Source of the DNA: DAHUYF01 sp963789275
Lineage (GTDB): Bacteria; Pseudomonadota; Alphaproteobacteria; ATCC43930; CGMCC-115725
DNA length: 64,000 nucleotides
Assembly (NCBI GenBank): GCA_963789275.1
Contig: CAWBKF010000016.1
Location: forward strand, 39,552-103,551
Reading direction: 5' to 3'
Under the pieces are notes generated by a model, which was not told the DNA's origin, ran no database searches, and was given only the letters and a program-made list of their open reading frames with translations. The translations under genes and the position numbers were made by a program. The first letter of the stretch is position 1. Each line of letters begins with the position of its first letter. Below are positions 1 through 10,493 of this stretch, piece after piece.

Positions 1-294
1 CCTCCGCCGGACCCGAAGCGTCTCTGTCAGCACCCTGCTTCTCGACGAGCATGGCGTTTGGCAACCCTGAGTTGGAATTGCATCGACGGCCAGCCGCGCG
101 GTCGGTCGATGCGCCGGCGCGGGCCTCGGAACTAGGCCGGCGTCAGCGGAAGAGGTCGCGGAGCTTTCGAGGCGTTTCTCGTCCGATCACTCCAGGTGAA
201 TTCCAGTCACAAGTGGAGCAGTTACCTCCATTTCCTGCAAGTACAAACGTGATCGGCTCGTCAACTCCGCAACCTCAGTTTCCGAATGGGATCG

Positions 295-417
295 TCAGTT
301 CCATCTCCGTGTCAACCGCGAACACCGCGAGGAGCTTTCTTCGACCTCGGCGCATCCTGCGTGCGCGCCACCGAACGGCGCAGCGGCGACAAGCAGCGAA
401 CAGAGGAGGCGTTTCAT
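295..417 (-). CDS. Possible small secreted protein (weak)
   Basis: A 40-residue reading frame starting MKRLLCSLLVAAAP looks like a signal peptide (basic N-end, hydrophobic core, small residues ending AHA before a possible cut), followed by only about 20 residues without a recognisable fold. An AGGGG purine run lies a few bases before the ATG. It sits downstream of the NmrA-like gene on the same strand. It could be a genuine tiny exported protein, the broken front end of a longer secreted protein, or chance. Nothing else convincing is seen in the first 448 bases. Confidence 0.2.
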   Translation of the reverse strand: MKRLLCSLLVAAAPFGGAHAGCAEVEESSSRCSRLTRRWN

Positions 418-448
418 AGAGCCCCTATCCTTCGGTCGGCGGATGGGA

Positions 449-1201
449 TCAGGCTGCTGCCTGTGAGCGCCGGAGCCATTCGTCAAAACCGATGCGACCG
501 AGGCGCGCCTCGCCCAACGGCACGAGCGAGCGCTCCTCGACCCGGCCGCCGAAGTATCGGGCCTCGGGGTCGCTCAGCACCTCACGCGGGTCGCCGACCG
601 CCTTCAGATAGCGGGCGACGATTTCGTTGAACGGCGCTCGTTCCGGGCCGGCGATCTCGACGATGCCGTACCGCGGCGCCGCGAGCGCCACATCGGCGAC
701 GATGGGAGCAACGTCGTCCGCCGCGATGGGCTGGAACAGGCCGGGCGAAAGCCTGACGATGTTTCCATCCGCACTTGAAGCGGCAATGGCGCCGAGGAAT
801 TCGAGGAACTGGGTCGAGCGGATGATGGTGTAGGGGATGCCGGAAGTTTCGATCAGTTTCTCTTGGGCGACCTTGGCGCGAAAATAGCCATTGTCGCTCC
901 GGTCGGTTCCGACGATCGACAGCGCGACATGGTGCCGGACGCCCGCTGCGGCCTCCGCCGCGAGAAGGTTGCGGCCGGAGGTCCTAAAGAATTCCAGCAC
1001 CGCCTTGTCTTCAAATGACGGCGAATTGGCGAGGTCGATCACCACCTGCGCGCCGGCCATGGCCTCCTTGAGCCCCTCGCCGGTGATGCTGTTGACGCCG
1101 GTATTGGGCGAGGCGGCGACGACCTGGTGGCCGCCCTGGCGCAGAATGGCGACGGTCTTCGAGCCGATCAGGCCGGTGCCGCCGATGACGACGATCTTCA
1201 T
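449..1201 (-). CDS. NmrA-like NAD(P)-binding oxidoreductase (SDR superfamily, atypical)
   Basis: A 250-residue protein with an N-terminal Rossmann fold: the GGTGLIG motif at residues 7-13 is the dinucleotide-binding loop of the NmrA/atypical SDR group. It lacks the classical YxxxK dehydrogenase pair in the usual place, as expected for NmrA-like proteins, which act as NAD(P)H sensors or reduce small quinone-like or isoflavone-like substrates. A GGGAGGG ribosome-binding site lies just before the ATG. Expected to be cytosolic. The next gene upstream on the same strand is an AhpD-like gene, a frequent neighbour of such oxidoreductases in proteobacteria, but a 126-base gap separates them, so co-transcription is possible rather than proven. 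The substrate cannot be told from sequence. Confidence 0.85.
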   Translation of the reverse strand: MKIVVIGGTGLIGSKTVAILRQGGHQVVAASPNTGVNSITGEGLKEAMAGAQVVIDLANSPSFEDKAVLEFFRTSGRNLLAAEAAAGVRHHVALSIVGTDRSDNGYFRAKVAQEKLIETSGIPYTIIRSTQFLEFLGAIAASSADGNIVRLSPGLFQPIAADDVAPIVADVALAAPRYGIVEIAGPERAPFNEIVARYLKAVGDPREVLSDPEARYFGGRVEERSLVPLGEARLGRIGFDEWLRRSQAAA

Positions 1202-1327
1202 GGTTTACCCTCCCTTGTCGACGACTGGAGACGCTGAATGCTGCGCGATCTTGCCGATAAGCCCCGCGGGGAGGAGAACCCGAAGGCCCGCGGCTGATGC
1301 CGCCGATAGGATCGCGCCATACGATCT

Positions 1328-1800
1328 TCACGCGGTGCTGCGAGTGATCGCCGATTTATAGCTCCCCGCCGGCGTATGGAATGCCACGTTGAACCGATTC
1401 CAACCGTTAATCGCGACAATCGCCAGGGTAAGCTGGGTCAATTCGGCGTCGCTGAACTTCTGACGTGCCGCGTCGTAGATCGCGTCCGGGACCTGCTGGT
1501 CCTCGAGGCGTGTTACTGCCTCCGCCCATGCCAAAGCAGCGCGCTCACGGTCGCTGTAAAGATGCGGCGCCTCGCGCCATGCGCTGATCATGTAGAGGCG
1601 CTGCTCGGTTTCGCCGCGGGCACGCAAGTCTTTCGCATGCATGTCGAGGCAAAACGCACAGCCATTGAGTTGCGACACGCGATAGTTGACAAGGTCGATC
1701 AGCTGCGGGGAAAACCCGTCTTCGCGACCGCGTCGCTCAACGCCAGCATGGCCCTGTAAGCGTCGGGATAGGCCTTGCCGTATTGGAAGCGCTCTTGCAT
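1328..1800 (-). pseudogene. Carboxymuconolactone decarboxylase / AhpD-family protein, frameshifted
   Basis: Two minus-strand frames together give one AhpD-like protein of about 155 residues. The first part starts MQERFQYGKAYPDAYRAML behind a perfect GAGGAGG ribosome-binding site; the second carries the family signature NGCAFCLDMHAKD with the CxxC redox pair and downstream His of the alkylhydroperoxidase active site, then the SAWREAP and ERAALAWAEAVT helices. The frames join near 1687-1700, in a run of T and C, where one base appears to be missing. Intact members are small cytosolic all-helical proteins with peroxidase or decarboxylase activity. The family sequence resumes right after the break, so a homopolymer sequencing error is a good alternative to a real null allele. 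Confidence 0.75.
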
Positions 1801-2062
1801 CGAAACCTCCTCGTTAGTTGCGCGTAGACCGCCTCGAGTGATCCCTCGAAGGCAAAGCGCTCGCGTCGCCGCCGCCGCCAAAAAATTCTTCTGATGCAAC
1901 AACGAGCGATGCCTGCTTAGGGACGACAGCGCTTCGCAGATACGAAATGTGTTGGGCGCCGTGCGACGACAACCAATCCCTTAGGGGTAGAGGCTTTCGT
2001 CAGTGGCTAGACGTCCGATAAGCACCTTGCTATCCCCATGCTGAAAGCCGTCTGGCGGATCA

Positions 2063-3019
2063 ATGCAAAAGGGACGGGAACCCGGTACTCGAATGGAGCA
2101 CGATCCCCACGAACAAGCAGCGCGGGTTCGCCTCGGCTCTTACGAGTTCAAGAAAAAGGGTGTTTCGCGCTTCGACATGCGCGATCCTTATCATCTCGCA
2201 GTTGCGCTGACCTGGCCGCAATTCCTCGCAACCTTGATTGCAATCTACTTGCTCGTGAATGTCGTCTTCGCCACCCTCTTCTGGCTGATTCCGGGTTCCG
2301 TGGCCAATGCCCGGCCGTATAACTTCGGCGACGCCTTCTTCTTCAGCATCGAGACGTTGGCGACGGTCGGCTATGGCGAGATGTATCCTACGACGCTGTA
2401 CGGCCATGTGATCGCAGCAACCGAAATCGTCTGCGGGCTCGGCTTCACGGCCATCGTGACTGGCCTGACCTTTGTCCGCTTTTCGCGCCCGCGGGCTAAA
2501 TTGGTCTTCGCTTCCAACCCGGTTGTGGCGATGCATAACGGCAAGCCGACGCTGATGCTGCGGGTTGGGAACGGGCGTGTAGCTGTGCTTTTGGACGCGG
2601 CGGCGAAGCTGAACGTGCTCCTTTTCGCTACGTCATCGGAGGGCCAACGTTTTCGTCGTGCGCAGGAGTTGCGGCTCGAGCGGGCGCACCTTCCCGTTTT
2701 TCCTCTGACTTGGACGCTCATGCATGTGCTGGACGAGCGGAGCCCCTTGCACGGCTACGATACGGCGCGAGCGATAGCGGCGCGCGCACAACTGTTCGTG
2801 ACAATCGAAGCGCGCGACCCGACGCTCGGGGCTTTGGTGCATGACATCCGCAACTATGCGCTGGAAGATATACGATTCGGGATGCGCTATGCGGATGCCG
2901 TGACCACGGCAGAGGACGGCACGCCTGTCGCGGACCTGACCAAGATCGGAGCGCTGGAGCCGGACGTCGGCGACCATCTGGAACCGGGCTGGACGGAGCG
3001 GGAACAAGCAACGGAGTAG
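2063..3019 (+). CDS. Inward-rectifier-type potassium channel (KirBac family)
   Basis: A 318-residue integral membrane channel subunit. An N-terminal slide-helix stretch (DPYHLAVALTWPQF, about 41-54) leads into transmembrane helix 1 (54-76), a pore helix, the selectivity filter TVGYG at 101-105, and transmembrane helix 2 (about 111-138). The remaining 175 residues form the cytoplasmic immunoglobulin-like domain typical of Kir channels (FASNPVVAMHNGKPTLMLRVGN and later beta strands). Length and order match bacterial Kir proteins, which work as tetramers passing K+. The start is uncertain: the first ATG is given, but a second at 2093 would remove ten unconserved residues and neither has a strong Shine-Dalgarno. 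It stands alone, divergent from the AhpD-like gene. A weak hairpin follows the stop. Confidence 0.9.
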   Translation: MQKGREPGTRMEHDPHEQAARVRLGSYEFKKKGVSRFDMRDPYHLAVALTWPQFLATLIAIYLLVNVVFATLFWLIPGSVANARPYNFGDAFFFSIETLATVGYGEMYPTTLYGHVIAATEIVCGLGFTAIVTGLTFVRFSRPRAKLVFASNPVVAMHNGKPTLMLRVGNGRVAVLLDAAAKLNVLLFATSSEGQRFRRAQELRLERAHLPVFPLTWTLMHVLDERSPLHGYDTARAIAARAQLFVTIEARDPTLGALVHDIRNYALEDIRFGMRYADAVTTAEDGTPVADLTKIGALEPDVGDHLEPGWTEREQATE

Positions 3020-3026
3020 ACGCCGC

Positions 3027-3047
3027 GGCCCGCCCCCGAGACGGGCC
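3027..3047 (+). terminator. Weak GC hairpin after the K+ channel gene
   Basis: GGCCCG at 3027-3032 can pair with CGGGCC at 3042-3047, eight bases after the channel stop codon. There is no T tract, so this is at best a weak terminator between convergent genes. Confidence 0.3.
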
Positions 3048-3189
3048 CGCCCTACAGTTCGGCAACTCTCAAAGCGGGCATGCTCAACCGCTCCAGGCGT
3101 AACCCGTTCACGGACCTCTATCAGGAGGTCACAGTCTGACCCCAAGCGGACGCGATCGCGACTCTTTACTCAACGAGAGGAGAGGTCTG

Positions 3190-4065
3190 TCACCCCGCGA
3201 AGCGTGGCTCGGGTACGCCTTTGATTGCGAGATCGTGGATGGCAAACAGGCTGCCCCGCAAGACACCGTCGCCAGGAAAGCGCGGCAAAGGCGGCTTCGC
3301 CATCGAGGTTGCATAGAGGATGTCGAGATCGGGGCCGCCGAACATCACGCTCGTCACTTTCTTTACCGGCATCTCGATGATGCGCTCGACTTTGCCGTCC
3401 GGCGTGTAGCGGACGATCCTGCCGTCATAGACCTGGGCGTTCCACAGACAGCCCTCGGCATCGACCGTCGAGCCGTCGGCGGCGCCGCCGCGAGAGGTGT
3501 CGACCTTGGTGAAAGTGCGCCGCTTCGCGACCGCCCCGGTATCGAGGTCGTAGTCATAGGCCCAGATCTCGCCCGACCAGGTATCGGCGAAATAGAGGAT
3601 GCGGCCGTCCGGGCTCCAGCACGGGCCGTTGGAGACGACGATCTTGTCGTCGAGCTTGTGCACCGAGAGGTCGGGGTCGAGCCGATAGAGCGCGCCGTTC
3701 GGACCTTCCTCCATCGTGTCCATCGAGCCGGCGACGAAACGGCCGCGCTTGTCGACCTTGCCGTCGTTGATGCGGTTGTTGGGCTTGTCGGGCTCGGGAT
3801 CGACGATGAGCTGCACCTCGCCGGTCTTGAAGTCGAGGAAATGGAAGCCGCGCGCCAGGGACAGCACCGCGCCGCCTTGCTTGCGCAGCGCCATCGAGCC
3901 GATCTTCTGCGGCACGTCCCAGGCGCGGATCTCGCGCCCATCATGGGTGCAGCGGAAGACGTTCATGCCGAAGCTGTCGATCCAGTAGAGACGCTGCTCC
4001 TCGACGTCCCACAGAGGGCCCTCGCCGAGGATCGTCTTGACGTCGACCAGCACTTCGATGCGCAT
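3190..4065 (-). CDS. SMP-30/gluconolactonase family sugar lactonase (copy 1)
   Basis: A 291-residue six-bladed beta-propeller lactonase of the SMP-30/regucalcin family, hydrolysing a sugar or sugar-acid lactone in the cytosol. The metal-site regions are visible: the early Glu in ILGEGPLWD, the Asn-containing NNRINDGKVDKRGRFVAG block, SNGPCWSPDGRILYFADT in the centre, and the Asp in ADGSTVDAEGCLWNAQ. The start is set by a GAGGGAGAAAG ribosome-binding site. Last gene of the minus-strand sugar operon, 23 bases after a paralogous lactonase with which it aligns end to end. The pair is an old tandem duplication, since the two differ throughout, so different lactones may be used. Substrate is not predictable from sequence. 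Confidence 0.88.
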   Translation of the reverse strand: MRIEVLVDVKTILGEGPLWDVEEQRLYWIDSFGMNVFRCTHDGREIRAWDVPQKIGSMALRKQGGAVLSLARGFHFLDFKTGEVQLIVDPEPDKPNNRINDGKVDKRGRFVAGSMDTMEEGPNGALYRLDPDLSVHKLDDKIVVSNGPCWSPDGRILYFADTWSGEIWAYDYDLDTGAVAKRRTFTKVDTSRGGAADGSTVDAEGCLWNAQVYDGRIVRYTPDGKVERIIEMPVKKVTSVMFGGPDLDILYATSMAKPPLPRFPGDGVLRGSLFAIHDLAIKGVPEPRFAG

Positions 4066-4088
4066 GCGCTTTCTCCCTCTCGTGTTGC

Positions 4089-4961
4089 TCAGCCGCCGAA
4101 GCGCTGCTCGGGCAGGCCTCGCACGCCGAGGCCGTGGACCGCGAAGAGCCCGCCCGCCTCACGCTCTTTTGGATGAACCCCGGCGATCGGCCGCGCCATC
4201 GAGGTGATGAAGGCGATGTCGAGATCAGGCCCGCCGAATGTGATGCTGGTCGTCGAGCCGACCGGCAGCCCGACCATGCGGTCGACCGTGCCGTCCGGGG
4301 CAAAGCGGACGAGCCGGCCGGAATAGACCTCGACCGACCAGACGAAGCCCTCGGCGTCGACCGTGGCGCCGTCGGGATAGCCGCGCAGCGTCTCGAACGA
4401 GGCGAAGACCCGCCGGTTGGCAACCTTGCCGGTCGCAAGGTCGTAGTCGTAGGCGTAGATCACCTTGCGCGTCGTGTCGGCGAAGTAGAAGACCCGGTCG
4501 TCGGGGCTCCAGCACGGGCCGTTCGAGCAGATGAGGCCGTCATCAAGGCGGCTCAGGCCAAGATCCGGCGCCAGGCTGAAGAGGCCGCAGAGCGGATCGC
4601 GCTCCTCGGTGTCCATGTAGCCGGCGACGAACCGGCCGCGCCGGTCAACCTTGCCGTCGTTCATGCGGATACGCGGCTTGCCGGGATCGGGTTCGACGAT
4701 GCGCGACACCGCGCCAGTCTTGAAGTCGAGGAAATGGAAGCCGGATTTGAGCGCGAGCACCGCGCCGCCCTGCTTGCGAAGCGCGAGCGAGCCGATCGGC
4801 TCGGGCAGCGGCCAGCTCCGCCGATCGCCACCGCTGGCGTCGCAGGCATGCACAGCGGGGCCGAGACTGTCGATCCAGTAGAGCCGGTTCTCGTCGACGT
4901 CCCAGAGCGGCCCCTCGCCGAGCGCAGCCTTGGCGTCGATCAGCAGTTCGATACGCAGCAT
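4089..4961 (-). CDS. SMP-30/gluconolactonase family sugar lactonase (copy 2)
   Basis: A 290-residue SMP-30-type beta-propeller lactonase with the same landmarks as its downstream neighbour: ALGEGPLWDVDENRLYWID at the N-terminus, IRMNDGKVDRRGRFVAGYMD, SNGPCWSPDDRVFYFADT and YPDGATVDAEGFVWSVEVY. These carry the expected acidic and Asn metal ligands. Expected reaction: opening of an aldono- or related lactone made by the operon dehydrogenase. It lies 15 bases downstream of the BKACE-type gene and 23 bases upstream of the second lactonase, so all are very probably on one mRNA. Two lactonases in one operon suggest two lactone intermediates, or anomers/ring forms, in the same pathway; that part is inference. 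Confidence 0.88.
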   Translation of the reverse strand: MLRIELLIDAKAALGEGPLWDVDENRLYWIDSLGPAVHACDASGGDRRSWPLPEPIGSLALRKQGGAVLALKSGFHFLDFKTGAVSRIVEPDPGKPRIRMNDGKVDRRGRFVAGYMDTEERDPLCGLFSLAPDLGLSRLDDGLICSNGPCWSPDDRVFYFADTTRKVIYAYDYDLATGKVANRRVFASFETLRGYPDGATVDAEGFVWSVEVYSGRLVRFAPDGTVDRMVGLPVGSTTSITFGGPDLDIAFITSMARPIAGVHPKEREAGGLFAVHGLGVRGLPEQRFGG

Positions 4962-4976
4962 GGCGCTTCCTCCGAG

Positions 4977-5931
4977 TCAGAACGCCACCTGGTCGCCGCC
5001 CTTGAGCTGCAGCATCTCGCGCGCCTCGTCGGGTGTCGCGACCTCGAGCGAGAGGCCTTCCAGCACCTGGCGGACAAGCCGCACCTGCTCGGCGTTAGAG
5101 GTCGCGAGCTGGCCTGGCCCGGCCCAGAGCGAATCCTCGAGGCCGACCCGGACATTAGCCCCCATCGCCGCGCCGATCGAGGCGAGGTTGATCTGGTTGC
5201 GGCCGGCGCCGAGGATCGACCACTGATAGTCATTGCCGAACAGGCGATCGGCGGTCCGCTTCATGTGCATGAGATCCTCGGGATGCGTTCCGATGCCGCC
5301 GAGAATGCCGAACACCGATTGGACGAAGAGCGGCGGCTTCACGAGGCCGCGGTCGAGGAAGTGGCTGCAGATTGTAGAGATGCGCGATGTCGTAGCACTC
5401 GAACTCGAAGCGCGTGCCGTTGCCGGAACACGTCGTCAGGATATATTCGATGTCCTTGAAGGTGTTGCGGAACACGAGATCGCGCGTGTTCTCGAGATGC
5501 TGCCGCTCCCAGTCGTGCTTGAAAGTCTTATATTTCTCCAGCAGCGGAAACAGCCCGAAATTGATCGAGCCCATGTTGAGCGAGGCGACTTCCGGCTTGA
5601 ACGTCGCAGCCGGCAGCACGCGCTCCTCGACCTTCATGTAGGGGCTGCCGCCCGAGGTGATGTTGATCACCGCGTTCGTGCCCTGCTTGATGCGCGGCAG
5701 GAAGCGGGCGAAGGCTTCCGGCGTCTGATCCGGCTGGCCGGTCTCGGGATTGCGGGCATGAAGATGCAGGATCGAGGCGCCGGCTTCGGCGGCGGCGAGC
5801 GACTCGCGCACGATCTCATCGGGCGTCACCGGCAGATGCGGCGACATCGTGGGCGTGTGGATGGCGCCGGTAACCGCACAGGTGATGATGACCTTCCGCT
5901 TCGCCTTCCCGGTCTTGGATTTCTGGGCCAT
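4977..5931 (-). pseudogene. 3-keto-5-aminohexanoate cleavage (BKACE) family protein, frameshifted
   Basis: Two frames make one BKACE-family protein of about 317 residues. The start MAQKSKTGKAKRKVIITCAV follows a GAGGAG site. The Zn-binding LHLHARNPETGQPDQ motif and the ASLNMGSINFG, ECYDIAHLYNL blocks are in the first frame; FLDRGLVKPPLFVQSVFG, the GAGRNQ and VRVGLEDSLW blocks are in the second. The switch is near 5365-5375, consistent with one extra base. The family condenses a beta-keto acid with acetyl-CoA, giving acetoacetate and a new CoA ester, in a TIM barrel with Zn. In a sugar operon the substrate would be a beta-keto sugar acid, which is inference. All conserved blocks survive, so the break may be a sequence error. 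Confidence 0.8.
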
Positions 5932-5951
5932 GATGCTGCTCTCCTCGACTC

Positions 5952-6749
5952 TCACAATGTCTCGACGTTGCCGCAGACGCCGATCGACTGGCCGGAAATG
6001 TTGCGCCCGGCCGGCGACAGCAGGAACAGCGCCGTCGCCGCGACGTCATCCGCCGTCACCATGCGCCGCAGCGAGACGCGCTCGAGATACTGCCGCTCCA
6101 TCTCGGCATGGCTGACGCCGAGCTGGCCGGCGCGCGCTTCGATAACGCGATCGATGCGCGGCCCCTGGACGATGCCGGGAAGAATGGCGTTGACGCGGAT
6201 ATTGTCCGGCCCGAGCTCCTTGGCGAGGCTCTGCGTGAAGCCGATGACGCCCCATTTCGCTGCGGCGTAGGGCGTGCGGAAGGCATAGCCGAGCCGGCCC
6301 GCCGCCGACGACATGTTGACGATGGCGCCGCCGCCTTGCTTGCGGATCAGCTTCACGGCGCGGCGCGTACAAAGGAACTGGCCGGTGAGCCCGACATCGA
6401 GACAGCGCCGCCATTCGGCAGGATCGATCTCGTCCACGCCGCCCGTCGGTCCGGCGATGCCGGCATTGTTGACCAGCGCATCGAGCCCGCCGAGCTCGTG
6501 CGCGGCGGTCTCGAAGAGGCGATCGACATCGCCTTCGACCGCAACGTCCGCCTCGACCGCGACAGCGGCGGGGTAGGCGTCGCGGAACTTCGTGAGCAAT
6601 TCCGGCGCGACGTCGCCGATCGCAACTCGGGCGCCGTGTGCGATCAACGTGTCGGCGATGGCCCGTCCGATGCCGGAGGCGCCGGCGGTCACGACGACGC
6701 GGAGGTTCTTGACCAGGCCGTCGATCGAAGATGCCTCATAGGCTGCCAT
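5952..6749 (-). CDS. SDR-family dehydrogenase of the sugar operon
   Basis: A 265-residue classical short-chain dehydrogenase: TAGASGIGRA glycine-rich loop near residue 22, VNNAGIAGPTGG after strand 4, the Ser in NMSSAAGRLG, and the catalytic YAAAK. It should oxidise a sugar, sugar alcohol or hydroxy acid with NAD(P)+ in the cytosol. The N-terminal extension MAAYEASSIDGLVKNL precedes the Rossmann start and is slightly longer than usual. Its stop is 20 bases before the BKACE-type start and its own start is 14 bases after the permease stop, placing it in the middle of the operon as the probable first oxidising step that feeds the lactonases or the keto-acid enzyme. Confidence 0.9.
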   Translation of the reverse strand: MAAYEASSIDGLVKNLRVVVTAGASGIGRAIADTLIAHGARVAIGDVAPELLTKFRDAYPAAVAVEADVAVEGDVDRLFETAAHELGGLDALVNNAGIAGPTGGVDEIDPAEWRRCLDVGLTGQFLCTRRAVKLIRKQGGGAIVNMSSAAGRLGYAFRTPYAAAKWGVIGFTQSLAKELGPDNIRVNAILPGIVQGPRIDRVIEARAGQLGVSHAEMERQYLERVSLRRMVTADDVAATALFLLSPAGRNISGQSIGVCGNVETL

Positions 6750-6763
6750 GTTCAGCCACTCCC

Positions 6764-8817
6764 TTATTGTCGCTCGCGCAGCACGATGACCGCGCTCAGG
6801 ATGACGAGACCGAAGAGGATGGCGCGCGTCGCGTAGGGCAGCGTCGTTCCGGCAAGCAGCGTCTGCAGCGCGGTAAGCAGCAGCACGCCGCCGAGCATGC
6901 CGAGATAATCGCCGCGGCCGCCGGTGATGAGGGTGCCGCCGACCACCACCACCGCGATCGAAGGCAGCAGGTACTCGTCACCCATGCCGAGACTGGCCTG
7001 TCCCGAAAAGCCGGTGAGAAGGCTGCCGACGAGAGCGCAGCAGAAGCCGCTGAGCACGTAGACGGAGATCAGCGTCCGGCCGACCGCGATGCCCGACAGC
7101 ATCGCCGCCCGCTCGCTGTTCCCGATGCCGTAGATGCGGCGGCCGAACGGCGTTCGCGACAGGACGAGCGCCGCCACGACGACGAACGCGATGACGAAGA
7201 AGACGACCGGTGTCACGCCGAGCAGGCGTCCGGTCATCACCCAGCGCAGGCTGGGCGACGCGAAGCCGTCCGGCGTGCCGTTGCTGTAAAGCAGCGCCAG
7301 GCCTTGCAGCATGCCGTTGGTCGCCAATGTCGTCACGATCGGCGAGAGGCCGAGGAAGACGACGCCGAGCCCGTTCGCCAGGCCGATGAGACAACCGATC
7401 AGCAGCACGGTCGGCAGGGCATAGACCAGCGCCGCATCCGATCCCTTCACCATGCCGGCGAGGAGAATGCCGCAAAGCGCGATCGACCAGGGCAGCGACA
7501 GGTCGAGCCCGCCGGTAAGGATGACCGCGCCCTGGCCGAGCGCCAGGATCGCGAGGAACGACGACAGCAGGATCAGCGAATCGTAGTACTGCCAGCTGAA
7601 CAACGCATTGCCGAGCACGAGCTGGGTCACCACGACGACGATCGCGAAGCAGACATAAGCGGGCACGGCGTAGCGCAGGCTCTCGGCATGGCGGACCCAG
7701 AAGGGCGGCCGGGCCGCCGACCGCGCCGCGCCGCGCATCGCGACGAAGCCGAGCCGGCGATCGGTCCGGCCGAGCTGGCCCGGAAGCATGGATTGCCGCC
7801 GCGCGCGCAGCCGCGTGGCGATGGCGCGCAGATGGGTCGCCAGGGCCGCCTTTCGGCCGAGCGCGCCGCTCAGCACGGCGAGGAAGAGGATGGTCCCCTC
7901 GGCGATGGTCGAATAGTAGGCCGAAACGTTGAGTACGAGGAGGATGTTGACGACCATCATCAGGACGTAGGCGCCGACGATCGAGCCGAGCGGAGAGCCA
8001 CGTCCGCCGCCGAGCCGCGTGCCGCCCACGACGATTGCGGCAAAGACCTGAAGCAGCATCGGGTTGCCGACCAGCGGATCGCCGGCGCCGGTCTGCGCGC
8101 TGATGAAGACGCCCGCGAGCCCGTAGCAGGCATTGGCGAGGACGTAGACGGCGAACTGCACGCGCGGCACGCGGATGCCGCTCGAGCGGGCCGCCTCACC
8201 GTCGCTGCCGATGGCGTAGATCGCGGTGCCGAGCCTGGTGCGCTTGAGGTAGTGCCACAGCGCTACGAGAACGGCGAGAATGACGAGCGGCATGGGCAGG
8301 ATGCCGGGGATCGCGTCGCCGACCAGGAGGCTGCCGAGGCTCGGCGGGATCATGCCGCCGGGCTTGTCCATGACGAGCAGCGTGATGCCCTGCACGATGA
8401 ACATCGTCGACAGCGTCACCACGATCGGCTGCAATCGCATCACCGCGATGAAGAAGCCGCTGAAGAGGCCGGTGGCGACGCCGACCCCAATTCCGGCCAG
8501 CGACCACAACAGCATCGAGGCGGGATCGTCCTGCATGTTGCCGGCGAGGACGACATTGACGAGCGAGATCACGGCGCCCGCCGAGAGATCGAAGCCGCCC
8601 GACAGCACGACCAGGGTTTCGCCGATCGCCGCGATTGCCAGCGTGGCGCCGCCGCTCGAGAGGAAGCTCAGCTCGAAATAGTTGAAGGAGCCGGCACTGA
8701 CGAGCTCGGTGATGCCGAACAGCACGACGAAGACGGCAAGCGCGATCAGGAGGCCGCGATGGCGCGCCAGCGGCAGGCTCAGATGCCGCGAGGGCGCCGA
8801 GGCCAGTGCGCTGCCGC

Positions 8818-8821
<4 letters not shown>
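6764..8821 (-). CDS. Fused double permease of a ribose-type sugar ABC transporter
   Basis: A 685-residue inner-membrane protein made of two full RbsC-type permeases in tandem. The first half (about 20-330) has LSGGFDLSAGAVISL and VVGGTRLGGGRGSPLG; the second (about 375-685) repeats these as LTGGLDLSLPWSIAL and VVGGTLITGGRGDYLG. A basic linker of about 45 residues (LRARRQSMLPGQLG region) joins them. Family members are normally single 320-340 residue proteins working as dimers; here both copies are one chain, so the complex should need only one copy. The start overlaps the ATPase stop by 4 bases (ATGA), showing translational coupling. I see no frameshift: a single open frame runs through both halves. 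Confidence 0.92.
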
Positions 8822-10383
<1,562 letters not shown>

Positions 10384-10493
10384 CGCGCCCTTTCGCCGTG
10401 GCGGCGTCGTGGTGGCGCCTCGATAAAGCGCCGAGGCGGCCGACGCGAGCCTGCGCGCCGCGTCGGCCGAGCGACGTCAGGACCGTGCCGCGA

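Noticed and set aside
50..419. Plus-strand frame of 122 codons at the left edge
   Set aside because: Arg/Pro-rich sequence without start signal or family resemblance.
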